A DNA stretch of 64,000 nt from Pseudomonas plecoglossicida NBRC 103162 = DSM 15088 (lineage in GTDB: Bacteria > Pseudomonadota > Gammaproteobacteria > Pseudomonadales > Pseudomonadaceae): positions 1 to 64,000 of the forward strand of contig NZ_BBIV01000030.1 of the NCBI RefSeq assembly GCF_000730665.1, given 5' to 3'. Numbering within the stretch: the first letter of the stretch is position 1; the number at the start of each line of letters is the position of its first letter. Positions 26,104 through 36,352 of the stretch are shown here, in pieces. The notes under the pieces are model-generated. The model searched no databases, was not told the origin of the DNA, and saw nothing but the letters and a program-made list of their open reading frames with translations. A program made the position numbers and the translations under genes.

Positions 26104-27132
26104 ATGAAGATGTTGAAAACCACCCTGGCAGTCCTGACCGCTGCCGCCGCACTGGGCGCCGTGAGCACTGCCCAGGCCGGCGCCACACTCGATGCGGTAA
26201 AGAAGAAGGGCTTCGTCCAGTGTGGCGTGAGCGACGGTCTTCCAGGCTTCTCGGTCCCTGATGCGCAGGGCAAGATCGTCGGTATCGATGCCGATGTCTG
26301 CCGCGCCGTGGCTGCTGCCGTGTTCGGCGACGCCAGCAAGGTCAAGTTCAGCCAGCTCAACGCCAAGGAGCGCTTCACCGCCTTGCAATCCGGCGAAGTC
26401 GACGTGCTGTCGCGCAACACCACCTGGACCAGCTCGCGCGATGCCGGCATGGGCCTGGTGTTCGCCGGCGTCACCTACTACGACGGCGTTGGCTTCCTGG
26501 TCAACAAGAAGCTCGGCGTCTCCAGCGCCAAGGAACTCGATGGCGCGACCATCTGCATCCAGGCCGGTACCACCACCGAACTGAACGTGTCCGACTTCTT
26601 CCGTGCCAACGGCCTGAAATACACCCCGATCACCTTCGACACCTCCGACGAAAGCGCCAAGTCGCTGGAATCGGGCCGTTGCGACGTGCTGACCTCGGAC
26701 AAGTCGCAGCTGTTCGCCCAGCGCTCCAAGCTGGCCGCACCGACCGAGTATGTGGTGCTGCCGGAGACCATCTCCAAGGAACCGCTGGGCCCGGTGGTGC
26801 GCAAGGGCGACGAGGAATGGTTCAGCATCGTCAAGTGGACCCTGTTCGCCATGCTCAATGCCGAAGAGGCGGGCATCACCTCGAAGAACGTCGAGGTTGA
26901 AGCCAAGGGCACCAAGAACCCGGACGTCGCTCGCCTGCTCGGTGCCGACGGTGAATACGGCAAGGACCTGAAACTGCCCAAGGACTGGGTGGTGCAGATC
27001 GTCAAGCAGGTCGGCAACTATGGCGAAGTGTTCGAGAAGAACCTGGGCCAGAGCACCGACCTGAAGATCGACCGTGGCATGAACGCCCTGTGGAACAACG
27101 GCGGCATCCAGTACGCGCCACCTGTGCGCTGA
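26104..27132 (+). CDS. aapJ: Polar amino-acid ABC transporter substrate-binding protein
   Basis: This periplasmic receptor delivers amino acids to AapQMP. Signal peptide cleavage is likely after STAQA near residue 23. The SBP family 3 fold is readable, with GVSDGLPGFSVPDAQG, GIDADVCRAVAAAV and SRNTTWTSSRDA. Length is 342 residues, typical for the general L-amino-acid (AapJ/BztA) group. First gene of a four-gene operon behind a sigma-54 promoter. Confidence 0.94.
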   Translation: MKMLKTTLAVLTAAAALGAVSTAQAGATLDAVKKKGFVQCGVSDGLPGFSVPDAQGKIVGIDADVCRAVAAAVFGDASKVKFSQLNAKERFTALQSGEVDVLSRNTTWTSSRDAGMGLVFAGVTYYDGVGFLVNKKLGVSSAKELDGATICIQAGTTTELNVSDFFRANGLKYTPITFDTSDESAKSLESGRCDVLTSDKSQLFAQRSKLAAPTEYVVLPETISKEPLGPVVRKGDEEWFSIVKWTLFAMLNAEEAGITSKNVEVEAKGTKNPDVARLLGADGEYGKDLKLPKDWVVQIVKQVGNYGEVFEKNLGQSTDLKIDRGMNALWNNGGIQYAPPVR

Positions 27133-27199
27133 TGGCTGCACCCTGCGGCGGCATCCCGCCGCCGCAGGCTGTTCGAATCCCTACTGTCCGGGGCACTTC

Positions 27200-28378
27200 A
27201 TGCAAAATCGAATCGGCGCACAAAAGGGGCTTTCCCTGAGCGATCCACGTGTGCGCGCGTGGCTGTTCCAGATTCTCACGATCGTCTTCGTGGTGGGTCT
27301 GGGCTGGTACCTGTTCCACAACACCCAGACCAACCTGCAACATCGAGGCATCACGTCCGGTTTCGACTTCCTCGAGCGCAGTGCCGGCTTCGGCATTGCC
27401 CAGCATCTGATTCCTTATGTGGAGTCCGACAGCTATGCGCGGGTGTTCGTCATCGGCCTGCTCAATACCTTGCTGGTCACGCTCATCGGCGTGGTCCTGG
27501 CGACCATCCTGGGCTTCATCATCGGTGTGGCGCGGTTGTCGCCGAACTGGATGATCAACAGGCTGGCGACGGTCTATGTGGAGACGTTCCGCAATATTCC
27601 ACCGCTGCTGCAGATCCTGTTCTGGTATTTCGCCGTGTTCCTGACCCTTCCGGGGCCGCGGGGCAGCATCAACATCGATGACACCTTCTTCATCAGCAAC
27701 CGTGGCCTGAACATGCCGGGCGCCTCCATGGCCGAGGGTTTCTGGCCGTTCGTGGTGGCGCTGGTGCTGGCGCTGGCCGCCATCGTGGTGATGGTGCGCC
27801 ATGCCAACAAACGCTTCAACGAAACCGGCGAACCCTTCCACAAGTTCTGGGTGGGGTTGGCGCTGCTTCTGGTAATTCCGGGTGTCTGCGTGTTGTTGTT
27901 CGGCAGTCCGGTGCATTGGGAAGTGCCGCAACTGAAGGGTTTCAACTTCGTCGGCGGTTGGGTATTGATCCCCGAGTTGCTGGCACTGACCCTGGCGCTG
28001 ACCATCTATACCGCGGCGTTCATCGCCGAGATCGTGCGTTCCGGCATCCGTTCGGTCAGCCATGGCCAGACCGAAGCGGCCCGCTCGCTCGGCCTGCGCG
28101 AGGGCCCGACGCTGCGCAAGGTCATCATCCCCCAGGCCCTGCGGGTGATCATTCCGCCACTGACCAGCCAGTACCTGAACCTGGCGAAGAACTCATCCCT
28201 GGCCGCCGGCATCGGCTATCCGGAGATGGTCTCGCTGTTCGCCGGTACCGTGCTCAACCAGACCGGCCAGGCCATCGAGGTGATCGCCATCACCATGAGT
28301 GTCTATCTCGCCATCAGCATCAGCATTTCGCTGCTGATGAACTGGTACAACAAGCGCATTGCGCTGATCGAGCGGTGA
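27200..28378 (+). CDS. aapQ: Amino-acid ABC transporter permease AapQ
   Basis: An inner-membrane subunit of the general amino-acid importer. The 392-residue protein has about eight hydrophobic helices. It carries the permease EAA loop near the C-terminus (EAARSLGLREGPTLRKVIIP), which docks onto the ATPase. The long N-terminal part compared with ordinary polar amino-acid permeases is typical of AapQ/BztB. It lies 67 bases after aapJ and is followed by aapM. Confidence 0.94.
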   Translation: MQNRIGAQKGLSLSDPRVRAWLFQILTIVFVVGLGWYLFHNTQTNLQHRGITSGFDFLERSAGFGIAQHLIPYVESDSYARVFVIGLLNTLLVTLIGVVLATILGFIIGVARLSPNWMINRLATVYVETFRNIPPLLQILFWYFAVFLTLPGPRGSINIDDTFFISNRGLNMPGASMAEGFWPFVVALVLALAAIVVMVRHANKRFNETGEPFHKFWVGLALLLVIPGVCVLLFGSPVHWEVPQLKGFNFVGGWVLIPELLALTLALTIYTAAFIAEIVRSGIRSVSHGQTEAARSLGLREGPTLRKVIIPQALRVIIPPLTSQYLNLAKNSSLAAGIGYPEMVSLFAGTVLNQTGQAIEVIAITMSVYLAISISISLLMNWYNKRIALIER

Positions 28379-28388
28379 GGATACGCCC

Positions 28389-29486
28389 GTGAATGCCCAT
28401 GTTTTCAAACCTGACATGCCGCCACCGGTGAAAACCGTCGGCGTGCTCGCCTGGATGCGGGCCAACCTGTTCTCCAGCTGGCTCAACACCTTGCTGACGC
28501 TGTTCGCCCTGTACCTGGTGTGGCTGATCGTGCCGCCGCTGGTGCAGTGGGCGTTCATCGACGCCAACTGGGTGGGCACCACCCGTGCCGACTGCACCAA
28601 GGAAGGTGCCTGCTGGGTGTTCATCCAGCAGCGCTTCGGCCAGTTCATGTACGGCTATTACCCGACCGAGCTGCGCTGGCGCGTGGACCTGACCGTGTGG
28701 CTGGCGGTACTGGGTGCCGCCCCGCTGTTCGTCAAGCGGTTCCCGCGCAAGGCCCTGTACGGCCTGGGCTTCCTGGTGCTGTACCCGATCCTGGCCTACA
28801 CCTTGCTGCACGGGGGCTACCTCGGTCTGACCGTGGTGCCTACCAGCCAGTGGGGCGGGCTGATGCTGACCCTGGTGATCGCCACCGTGGGCATCGTCGG
28901 GGCCTTGCCGCTGGGGATCTTGCTGGCCCTGGGACGGCGCTCGCGCATGCCGGCGGTGAAGGTCGTCTGCGTGACCTTCATCGAGTTCTGGCGCGGCGTG
29001 CCGCTGATCACCGTGCTGTTCATGTCATCGGTGATGCTGCCGCTGTTCCTGCCCGAGGGCATGAGCTTCGACAAGCTGCTGCGGGCGATGATCGGGGTGA
29101 TCCTGTTCCAGTCGGCGTACATCGCCGAAGTGGTGCGCGGCGGCCTGCAGGCCATTCCCAAGGGCCAGTACGAGGCCGCTGCGGCCATGGGCCTGGGCTA
29201 CTGGCGCTCGATGGGCCTGGTGATCCTGCCGCAGGCACTCAAGCTGGTGATCCCTGGCATCGTGAATACCTTCATCGCCCTGTTCAAGGACACAAGCCTT
29301 GTGATCATCATCGGCCTGTTCGACCTGCTCAACAGCGTCAAGCAAGCCGCTGCCGACCCGGCCTGGCTGGGCATGGCCACCGAGGGTTATGTGTTCGCTG
29401 CACTGGTGTTCTGGATTTTCTGTTTCGGTATGTCCCGCTACTCCATGCATCTGGAGCGCAAGCTGGACACTGGCCACAAGCGTTAG
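28389..29486 (+). CDS. aapM: Amino-acid ABC transporter permease AapM
   Basis: The second permease of the importer, pairing with AapQ. It has 365 residues and multiple membrane helices. An HisM-type C-terminal permease domain includes the EAA loop YEAAAAMGLGYWRSMGLVIL. The cysteine pair near residues 65-73 (DCTKEGACW) lies in an extracytoplasmic loop. It starts ten bases after aapQ. Confidence 0.94.
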   Translation: MNAHVFKPDMPPPVKTVGVLAWMRANLFSSWLNTLLTLFALYLVWLIVPPLVQWAFIDANWVGTTRADCTKEGACWVFIQQRFGQFMYGYYPTELRWRVDLTVWLAVLGAAPLFVKRFPRKALYGLGFLVLYPILAYTLLHGGYLGLTVVPTSQWGGLMLTLVIATVGIVGALPLGILLALGRRSRMPAVKVVCVTFIEFWRGVPLITVLFMSSVMLPLFLPEGMSFDKLLRAMIGVILFQSAYIAEVVRGGLQAIPKGQYEAAAAMGLGYWRSMGLVILPQALKLVIPGIVNTFIALFKDTSLVIIIGLFDLLNSVKQAAADPAWLGMATEGYVFAALVFWIFCFGMSRYSMHLERKLDTGHKR

Positions 29487-29496
29487 GAGTTTCGAA

Positions 29497-30261
29497 ATGA
29501 GTGAAGCGATCAAGCAGCCTGCCGGCCCCGAAGGCATCATCCAGATGCAGGGTGTGAACAAGTGGTACGGTCAGTTCCATGTGCTCAAGGACATCAACCT
29601 GAACGTGCGCCAGGGCGAACGTATCGTGCTGTGCGGGCCGTCCGGTTCGGGCAAGTCCACCACCATCCGCTGCCTCAACCGCCTGGAAGAGCACCAGCAG
29701 GGCCGCATCGTGGTCGATGGCGTGGAGCTGACCAACGACCTCAAGCAGATCGAGGCGATCCGCCGCGAGGTGGGTATGGTGTTCCAGCACTTCAACCTGT
29801 TCCCGCACCTGAGCATCCTCGAAAACTGCACCCTGGCGCCGATGTGGGTGCGCAAGATGCCGCGGCGCAAGGCCGAGGAAATCGCCATGCATTACCTGGA
29901 GCGGGTGCGCATCCCGGAGCAGGCGCACAAGTATCCGGGGCAGTTGTCTGGTGGTCAGCAGCAGCGCGTGGCGATTGCCCGGGCGTTGTGCATGAAGCCG
30001 AAGATCATGCTGTTCGACGAGCCGACCTCGGCGCTTGACCCGGAAATGGTCAAGGAGGTGCTGGATACCATGGTCGGCCTGGCCGAGGACGGCATGACCA
30101 TGCTCTGCGTGACCCACGAGATGGGCTTTGCCCGCACCGTGGCGAACCGGGTGATCTTCATGGACAAGGGGGAGATCGTGGAGCAGGCGGCGCCGGATGA
30201 CTTCTTCGACCGGCCGCGCAGTGATCGGACCAAGTTGTTCTTGAGCCAGATCCTGCATTGA
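29497..30261 (+). CDS. aapP: Amino-acid ABC transporter ATP-binding protein AapP
   Basis: This ATPase powers AapQM. The 254-residue protein has Walker A GPSGSGKST, Q-loop VFQHFNLFPHL, signature LSGGQQQRVAIARAL, Walker B ILLFDEPTSALD-type sequence (MLFDEPTSALDPE) and the H-loop VTHEMGF. ATG 29497 with GGAG eight bases upstream gives the standard N-terminus. The frame stays open upstream into aapM but that extension is not plausible. It ends the operon; a REP fragment follows. Confidence 0.96.
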   Translation: MSEAIKQPAGPEGIIQMQGVNKWYGQFHVLKDINLNVRQGERIVLCGPSGSGKSTTIRCLNRLEEHQQGRIVVDGVELTNDLKQIEAIRREVGMVFQHFNLFPHLSILENCTLAPMWVRKMPRRKAEEIAMHYLERVRIPEQAHKYPGQLSGGQQQRVAIARALCMKPKIMLFDEPTSALDPEMVKEVLDTMVGLAEDGMTMLCVTHEMGFARTVANRVIFMDKGEIVEQAAPDDFFDRPRSDRTKLFLSQILH

Positions 30262-30267
30262 TGCTGT

Positions 30268-30325
30268 TGGGGCCGCTTTGCGGCCCATCGCCGGCTTGCC
30301 GGCGATGGGCTGCAAAGCAGCCCCA
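30268..30325. repeat. REP-derived hairpins between aapP and algW
   Basis: GGGGCCGCTTTGCGGCCC, ATCGCCGGCTTGCCGGCGAT and GGGCTGCAAAGCAGCCCC stand in series, a compacted or deleted REP doublet. It lies between convergent genes and can serve as a terminator. Confidence 0.8.
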
Positions 30326-30328
30326 GTC

Positions 30329-31489
<1,161 letters not shown>

Positions 31490-31646
31490 GAACGAATCCT
31501 GGAGAAGAGCGGGGCGATTGGTCGCGCGATGGGGCACGAACGCGCGCGATCATACACCGGTTCCCCCGATGCCGGCGACGGCCCATAATGGCGGGCATTA
31601 TACGGGCGTTGTGCCCGAGAAAAGCGCAGATTTCGAGGAGATTTTC

Positions 31647-32405
31647 ATGGCCGTCGCTCTGAACACCCTGGTCGAGGAAGCCGAGCGCTACCTGGGCAGC
31701 GCGAAGATCCAGGATTATTGCCCCAACGGCCTGCAGGTCGAAGGCCGCCCGCAAGTCAGCCGAATCGTCAGCGGCGTCACTGCCAGCCAGGCGCTGCTGG
31801 ATGCCGCGGTGGAGGCCGAGGCCGATCTGGTGCTGGTGCACCATGGTTACTTCTGGAAAGGCGAGAACCCGTGTGTCACCGGGATCCGGCAGCGCCGCCT
31901 GAAGACCCTGCTGAACAACGACATCAGCCTGCTGGCGTTTCACCTGCCGCTGGATGTGCACCCCGAAGTGGGCAACAACGTGCAACTGGCCCGGCAACTG
32001 GACATTACCGTCGAAGGGCCGCTGGATCCGGAAAACCCCAAGGTGGTGGGGCTGGTCGGATCCTTGGCCGAGCCGATGACTGCGCGTGATTTTGCCCGTC
32101 GCGTGCAGGAGGTGATGGGGCGCGAACCGTTGCTGGTCGAGGGCGATGGCGTGATCCGTCGGGTTGGCTGGTGCACCGGGGGTGGCCAGGGGTACATCGA
32201 CACGGCGATCGCGGCCGGGGTCGACCTGTATCTCACTGGCGAGGCGTCGGAGCAGACCTATCACAGCGCCCGCGAAAACGGCGTCAGCTTCATTGCAGCC
32301 GGGCACCATGCCACCGAGCGCTATGGCGTGCAGGCCCTTGGGGACTATCTGGCGCGGCGGTTTGCGCTGGAGCATCTGTTCATCGATTGCCCGAATCCGA
32401 TCTGA
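31647..32405 (+). CDS. NIF3-like dinuclear metal centre protein (YbgI/DUF34 family)
   Basis: A conserved cytoplasmic protein (252 residues) whose molecular role is unsettled; family members bind two metal ions. Typical segments are QDYCPNGLQVEG at residues 22-33, the metal-ligand VHHGYFW, FHLPLDVHP and AGHHATERYG. ATG 31647 has GAGGAG ten bases upstream. The frame extends further upstream across the algW promoter region but lacks a better start. It is divergent from algW, as in other pseudomonads. Confidence 0.92.
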   Translation: MAVALNTLVEEAERYLGSAKIQDYCPNGLQVEGRPQVSRIVSGVTASQALLDAAVEAEADLVLVHHGYFWKGENPCVTGIRQRRLKTLLNNDISLLAFHLPLDVHPEVGNNVQLARQLDITVEGPLDPENPKVVGLVGSLAEPMTARDFARRVQEVMGREPLLVEGDGVIRRVGWCTGGGQGYIDTAIAAGVDLYLTGEASEQTYHSARENGVSFIAAGHHATERYGVQALGDYLARRFALEHLFIDCPNPI

Positions 32406-32576
32406 CCGTACTGGCGATCGGGCCGCTAAGCGGCCCCAATTCGGCCAAACCCCCAGTCATATCGTTAGACTTTTTCGATCTAGTGCGCCTCCTAAATAGA
32501 AGCATCCGCTGTGATAGAGTGACTCGCTCGAACACGGCCCACAGGCCGTCCATAAGATCGTTTTTCGTGAGTAGCC

Positions 32577-33494
32577 ATGGTCGACAAACTGACGCACTTG
32601 AAACAGCTGGAGGCGGAGAGCATCCATATCATCCGCGAGGTGGCCGCCGAGTTCGACAACCCGGTGATGCTGTACTCGATCGGCAAGGATTCCGCCGTGA
32701 TGCTGCACCTGGCGCGCAAGGCCTTCTTCCCGGGCAAGCTGCCGTTCCCGGTGATGCACGTCGACACCCAGTGGAAATTCCAGGAGATGTACAGCTTCCG
32801 CGACAAGATGGTCGAGGAAATGGGCCTGGAGCTGATCACCCACGTCAACCCCGAGGGTGTGGCGCAGGGGATCAACCCGTTCACCCATGGCAGCTCCAAG
32901 CACACCGACATCATGAAGACCCAGGGCCTCAAGCAGGCGCTGGACAAGCATGGTTTCGACGCCGCCTTCGGTGGCGCGCGCCGCGACGAAGAGAAGTCGC
33001 GGGCCAAGGAACGCGTGTACTCGTTCCGTGACAGCAAGCACCGCTGGGACCCGAAGAACCAGCGTCCCGAGCTGTGGAACGTGTACAACGGCAAGGTCAA
33101 CAAGGGCGAGTCGATCCGCGTGTTCCCGCTGTCCAACTGGACCGAGCTGGACATCTGGCAGTACATCTACCTCGAAGGCATCCCGATCGTGCCGCTGTAC
33201 TTCGCCGCCGAGCGTGAAGTGATCGAGAAGAACGGCACCCTGATCATGATCGACGACGAGCGCATCCTCGAGCACCTCTCCGAGGAAGAGAAGGCGCGCA
33301 TCGTCAAGAAGAAGGTGCGTTTCCGTACCCTCGGCTGCTACCCGCTGACGGGCGCTGTCGAATCGGAAGCCGAGACCCTGACGGACATCATTCAGGAAAT
33401 GCTCCTGACCCGTACGTCCGAACGCCAGGGCCGTGTCATCGACCACGATGGCGCCGGTTCCATGGAAGACAAGAAACGCCAAGGCTATTTCTAA
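32577..33494 (+). CDS. cysD: Sulfate adenylyltransferase subunit 2
   Basis: CysD is the ATP-pyrophosphatase subunit that, with CysN, adenylates sulfate to APS in assimilatory sulfate reduction. The 305-residue protein carries the PP-loop SIGKDSAVML at about residues 34-43, plus GGARRDEEKSRAKER and the C-terminal RTSERQGR segment. About 170 bases upstream hold its A+T-rich promoter region. The stop lies inside the start of an inverted repeat, and a small unrelated gene separates it from cysNC. Confidence 0.96.
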   Translation: MVDKLTHLKQLEAESIHIIREVAAEFDNPVMLYSIGKDSAVMLHLARKAFFPGKLPFPVMHVDTQWKFQEMYSFRDKMVEEMGLELITHVNPEGVAQGINPFTHGSSKHTDIMKTQGLKQALDKHGFDAAFGGARRDEEKSRAKERVYSFRDSKHRWDPKNQRPELWNVYNGKVNKGESIRVFPLSNWTELDIWQYIYLEGIPIVPLYFAAEREVIEKNGTLIMIDDERILEHLSEEEKARIVKKKVRFRTLGCYPLTGAVESEAETLTDIIQEMLLTRTSERQGRVIDHDGAGSMEDKKRQGYF

Positions 33495-33522
33495 GCTTCA
33501 AGTTACAAGCGGCAAGCTGCAA
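33493..33522 (+). repeat. Left inverted repeat of the element between cysD and cysNC
   Basis: AAGCTTCAAGTTACAAGCGG and the following bases consist of AAGCT/CAAG blocks. The 13-mer CAAGCGGCAAGCT is found in inverted orientation at 33951-33988. It begins on the last bases of the cysD stop region. Confidence 0.7.
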
Positions 33523-33597
33523 GACAGAAGCATAACGCGTAGCTTCTGAAATTTGCGGATTGCCGCCTGCTTCGCGGGCGCACAAGGAGCGCTCGTA

Positions 33598-33939
33598 GTG
33601 GATTTTGAGAAGTTACTGGTTTGGCAGAGAAGCAAGAATCTGGCGGTTGAGATGCATCGAGCTTTTGCAGCTTGCCGAGACTTCGGATTCAAATCTCAGA
33701 TTACTCGTTCGGCGGTTTCAGTCCCCTCCAATATTGCTGAGGGTATGGAGCGTAGCGGGTGGCGAGAGAAGGCCTGGTTTCTCAGCGTAGCGAAAGCATC
33801 CTGCGCGGAGTTACGTACGCAACTGATCATTGCCGGTGAAATAGGTTACTTGCCTGCTGAGTTGGCTAACGACTGGATTACTGAAACCCGTGAGCATTCC
33901 AGGATGCTTGCAGGGCTGATCAACAAAATTTCTAACTAG
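33598..33939 (+). CDS. Four-helix-bundle protein (23S rRNA IVS / bAvd-like family)
   Basis: A 113-residue, all-helical protein of the four-helix-bundle family found in rRNA intervening sequences and next to diversity-generating retroelements. The signature LVWQRSKNLAVEMHR is at the N-terminus, followed by QITRSAVSVPSNIAEG, a stretch highly typical of the family. The function is unknown. The GTG start at 33598 has GGAG eight bases upstream. The gene is less G+C-rich than cysD and cysNC and lies between inverted repeats, so it looks like a small inserted unit splitting the cys operon. No retroelement or rRNA sequence is nearby. Confidence 0.88.
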   Translation: MDFEKLLVWQRSKNLAVEMHRAFAACRDFGFKSQITRSAVSVPSNIAEGMERSGWREKAWFLSVAKASCAELRTQLIIAGEIGYLPAELANDWITETREHSRMLAGLINKISN

Positions 33940-33950
33940 TTGTACGCCGA

Positions 33951-33988
33951 CAAGCTTGCCGCTTGAAGCTTACAGCTTGGAGCTTGAA
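33951..33988 (-). repeat. Right inverted repeat of the element between cysD and cysNC
   Basis: CAAGCTTGCCGCTTGAAGCT and the following bases mirror the left repeat (shared 13-mer AGCTTGCCGCTTG on this strand). Its end contains TTGGAG, ten bases before the cysNC ATG, so the repeat appears to supply the cysNC ribosome site. Confidence 0.7.
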
Positions 33989-33992
33989 TGCA

Positions 33993-35894
33993 ATGAGTCA
34001 TCAATCTGATCTGATCAGCGAGGACATCCTCGCCTACCTGGCCCAGCACGAGCGCAAGGAACTGCTGCGCTTCCTCACCTGCGGCAACGTGGATGACGGC
34101 AAGAGCACCCTGATCGGGCGCCTGCTGCACGATTCGAAGATGATCTACGAGGACCACCTCGAGGCCATCACCCGTGACTCGAAGAAAGTCGGCACCACCG
34201 GCGAGGAAGTCGACCTGGCGCTGCTGGTCGATGGCCTGCAGGCCGAGCGCGAGCAGGGCATCACCATCGATGTCGCCTACCGCTACTTCTCCACCGCCAA
34301 GCGCAAGTTCATCATTGCCGACACCCCGGGCCACGAGCAGTACACCCGCAACATGGCGACCGGTGCGTCCACCTGCGACCTGGCGATCATCCTGGTCGAT
34401 GCCCGCTACGGCGTGCAGACCCAGACCCGTCGCCACAGCTATATCGCCTCGTTGCTGGGCATCAAGCACATCGTGGTCGCGGTCAACAAGATGGACCTCA
34501 AGGGCTTCGATGAAGGCGTCTTCGAGTCGATCAAGGCCGATTACCTGAAGTTCGCCGAAGCCATCAACCTGACCCCGAGCAGCCTGCACTTCGTGCCGAT
34601 GTCGGCGCTCAAGGGCGACAACGTGGTCAACCCCAGCGAGCGTTCGCCGTGGTACGCCGGCCCGACGCTGATGGAAATCCTCGAGACCGTCGAAGTGTCG
34701 GCCGACCGCAACTTCACCGACCTGCGCTTCCCGGTGCAGTACGTCAACCGTCCGAACCTGAACTTCCGCGGCTTCGCCGGCACCATCGCCAGCGGCGTGG
34801 TGCACAAGGGTGACGAAGTTGTCGTGCTGCCGTCGGGCAAGAGCAGCCGGGTCAAGTCCATCGTCACCTACGAAGGTGAACTGGAAAGCGCCGGCCCAGG
34901 CCAGGCCGTGACCCTGACCATGGAAGACGAGATCGACATCTCCCGTGGTGACCTGCTGGTGCACGCCGACAACGTCCCACCGGTGACCGACCAGTTCGAC
35001 GCCATGCTGGTGTGGATGGCCGAAGAGCCGATGCTGCCGGGCAAGAAATACGACATCAAGCGCGCCACCAGCTACGTGCCGGGCTCGATCGCCAGCATCA
35101 CCCACAAGGTCGATGTGAACACCCTGGAGCAGGGCGCTGCCAGCGCGTTGCAGCTGAACGAGATCGGTCGCGTCAAGGTCGCCCTGGACGCCTCGATCGC
35201 CCTGGACGGTTACGACAGCAACCGCACCACCGGTGCCTTCATCGTCATCGACCGCCTGACCAACGGCACCGTCGGCGCCGGCATGATCATCGCCCAGCCC
35301 GTACTGCCGCACGGCAGCACCGGCCAGCATGGCAAGCAGGCCCACGTGTCGACCGAAGAGCGCGCCCTGCGCTTCGGCCAGCAGCCGGCCACCGTGCTGT
35401 TCAGCGGCCTGTCCGGTGCAGGCAAGAGCACCCTGGCCTACGCCGTGGAGCGCAAGCTGTTCGACATGGGCCGTGCGGTGTACGTGCTCGATGGCCAGAA
35501 CCTGCGCCACGACCTGAACAAGGGCCTGCCACAGGACCGCGCCGGCCGCACCGAGAACTGGCGCCGCGCCGCCCACGTGGCGCGCCAGTTCAACGAAGCC
35601 GGCCTGCTGACCCTGGCCGCGTTCGTTGCCCCGGATGCCGAAGGCCGCGAGCAGGCCAAGGCGCTGATCGGCAAGGAGCGACTGGTGACTGTTTATGTCC
35701 AGGCTTCCCCGCTGGCCTGCCGTGAGCGTGACCCGCAGGGCCTGTACGCTGCCGGTGGCGACAACATCCCGGGCGAGAGCTTCCCGTTCGATGTGCCGCT
35801 GGATGCTGACCTGGTGATCGATACCCAGAACATCAGTGTCGAGGAAGGTGTGAAGCAGGTGCTGGATGTGCTGCGTCAGCGTGGCGCGATCTAA
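33993..35894 (+). CDS. cysNC: Bifunctional sulfate adenylyltransferase subunit 1 / APS kinase
   Basis: The GTPase subunit CysN drives APS formation by CysD, and a fused C-terminal APS kinase makes PAPS. The GTPase domain has GNVDDGKST (G1), DTPGHEQYT (G3) and VNKMD (G4). EF-Tu-like beta-barrels follow to about residue 440. The kinase has its own P-loop GLSGAGKST near residue 477 and RDPQGLY. The ATG at 33993 gives 633 residues, the usual size of Pseudomonas CysNC. The upstream open stretch is repeat-derived. Confidence 0.96.
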   Translation: MSHQSDLISEDILAYLAQHERKELLRFLTCGNVDDGKSTLIGRLLHDSKMIYEDHLEAITRDSKKVGTTGEEVDLALLVDGLQAEREQGITIDVAYRYFSTAKRKFIIADTPGHEQYTRNMATGASTCDLAIILVDARYGVQTQTRRHSYIASLLGIKHIVVAVNKMDLKGFDEGVFESIKADYLKFAEAINLTPSSLHFVPMSALKGDNVVNPSERSPWYAGPTLMEILETVEVSADRNFTDLRFPVQYVNRPNLNFRGFAGTIASGVVHKGDEVVVLPSGKSSRVKSIVTYEGELESAGPGQAVTLTMEDEIDISRGDLLVHADNVPPVTDQFDAMLVWMAEEPMLPGKKYDIKRATSYVPGSIASITHKVDVNTLEQGAASALQLNEIGRVKVALDASIALDGYDSNRTTGAFIVIDRLTNGTVGAGMIIAQPVLPHGSTGQHGKQAHVSTEERALRFGQQPATVLFSGLSGAGKSTLAYAVERKLFDMGRAVYVLDGQNLRHDLNKGLPQDRAGRTENWRRAAHVARQFNEAGLLTLAAFVAPDAEGREQAKALIGKERLVTVYVQASPLACRERDPQGLYAAGGDNIPGESFPFDVPLDADLVIDTQNISVEEGVKQVLDVLRQRGAI

Positions 35895-35911
35895 GCGTTA
35901 GCGCTGCATGG

Positions 35912-35937
35912 AAAACCCCGCTTCGGCGGGGTTTTTT
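35912..35937 (+). terminator. Terminator of the cys operon
   Basis: AAAACCCCGC-TTCG-GCGGGGTTTTTT: a ten-base stem with a UUCG-type loop and a T-run, 18 bases past the cysNC stop. Confidence 0.93.
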
Positions 35938-36032
35938 GTTGGGTGCTCGTCACGATTTTTTTGTGACCGAGAGATCGAGCGCCGCCCGCGCCGCGCTCGG
36001 TTCATGTACCACCTCAAAACCTGAGTCAGGCG

Positions 36033-36212
36033 CTAACCCTTCTTGCCCTCGACCGATTTGAAATGCTGGTCGTAGTCGCTTTGTCGTTCGCACCCTTGCT
36101 TGTAAGCGTCCATGTCACAACCGAACTTGAGATCCTGCTGATTGGGCAAAAGGAAGAATTCGCCATCGGCGCAGCCGGATAGAAGCAGTACCAACACCAG
36201 TAGTTTTATCAT
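36033..36212 (-). CDS. Small lipoprotein, paralogue A
   Basis: A 59-residue protein below usual gene-calling limits. It starts MIKLLVLVLLLSGC, a complete lipoprotein signal with the lipidated cysteine at residue 14. The mature part has two further cysteines (32 and 41) in the pattern KFGCDMDAYKQGCER. The same pattern (KFKCDMDPYRQGCER) recurs in the next minus-strand gene, so the two are paralogues. The ribosome site is weak (AAGAATG). A CCTGAGTCAGG hairpin with TTTTG lies 3-20 bases past the stop. The function is not known; a periplasmic disulfide-bonded mini-protein is inferred. Confidence 0.75.
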   Translation of the reverse strand: MIKLLVLVLLLSGCADGEFFLLPNQQDLKFGCDMDAYKQGCERQSDYDQHFKSVEGKKG

Positions 36213-36352
36213 CGCACATTCTTGAACGGTTAAAGCCCCTTCGACTTTCGCCAGGTTATGATATGCGTCATTACCTACCCGGCAAAGGCTTCTTGATCTT
36301 GGCAGTCTGAAGTGCAGGAGCTTTCAGTCTGTTTTTAAAGCAAGTTTTTACT

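Noticed and set aside
33598..33939. Avd subunit of a diversity-generating retroelement
   Set aside because: No reverse transcriptase, template/variable repeats or target gene lie nearby. Only the protein family is shared.
33936..35576. 546-codon minus-strand frame opposite cysNC
   Set aside because: It is antisense to a well-conserved gene, has no ribosome site and no family resemblance.
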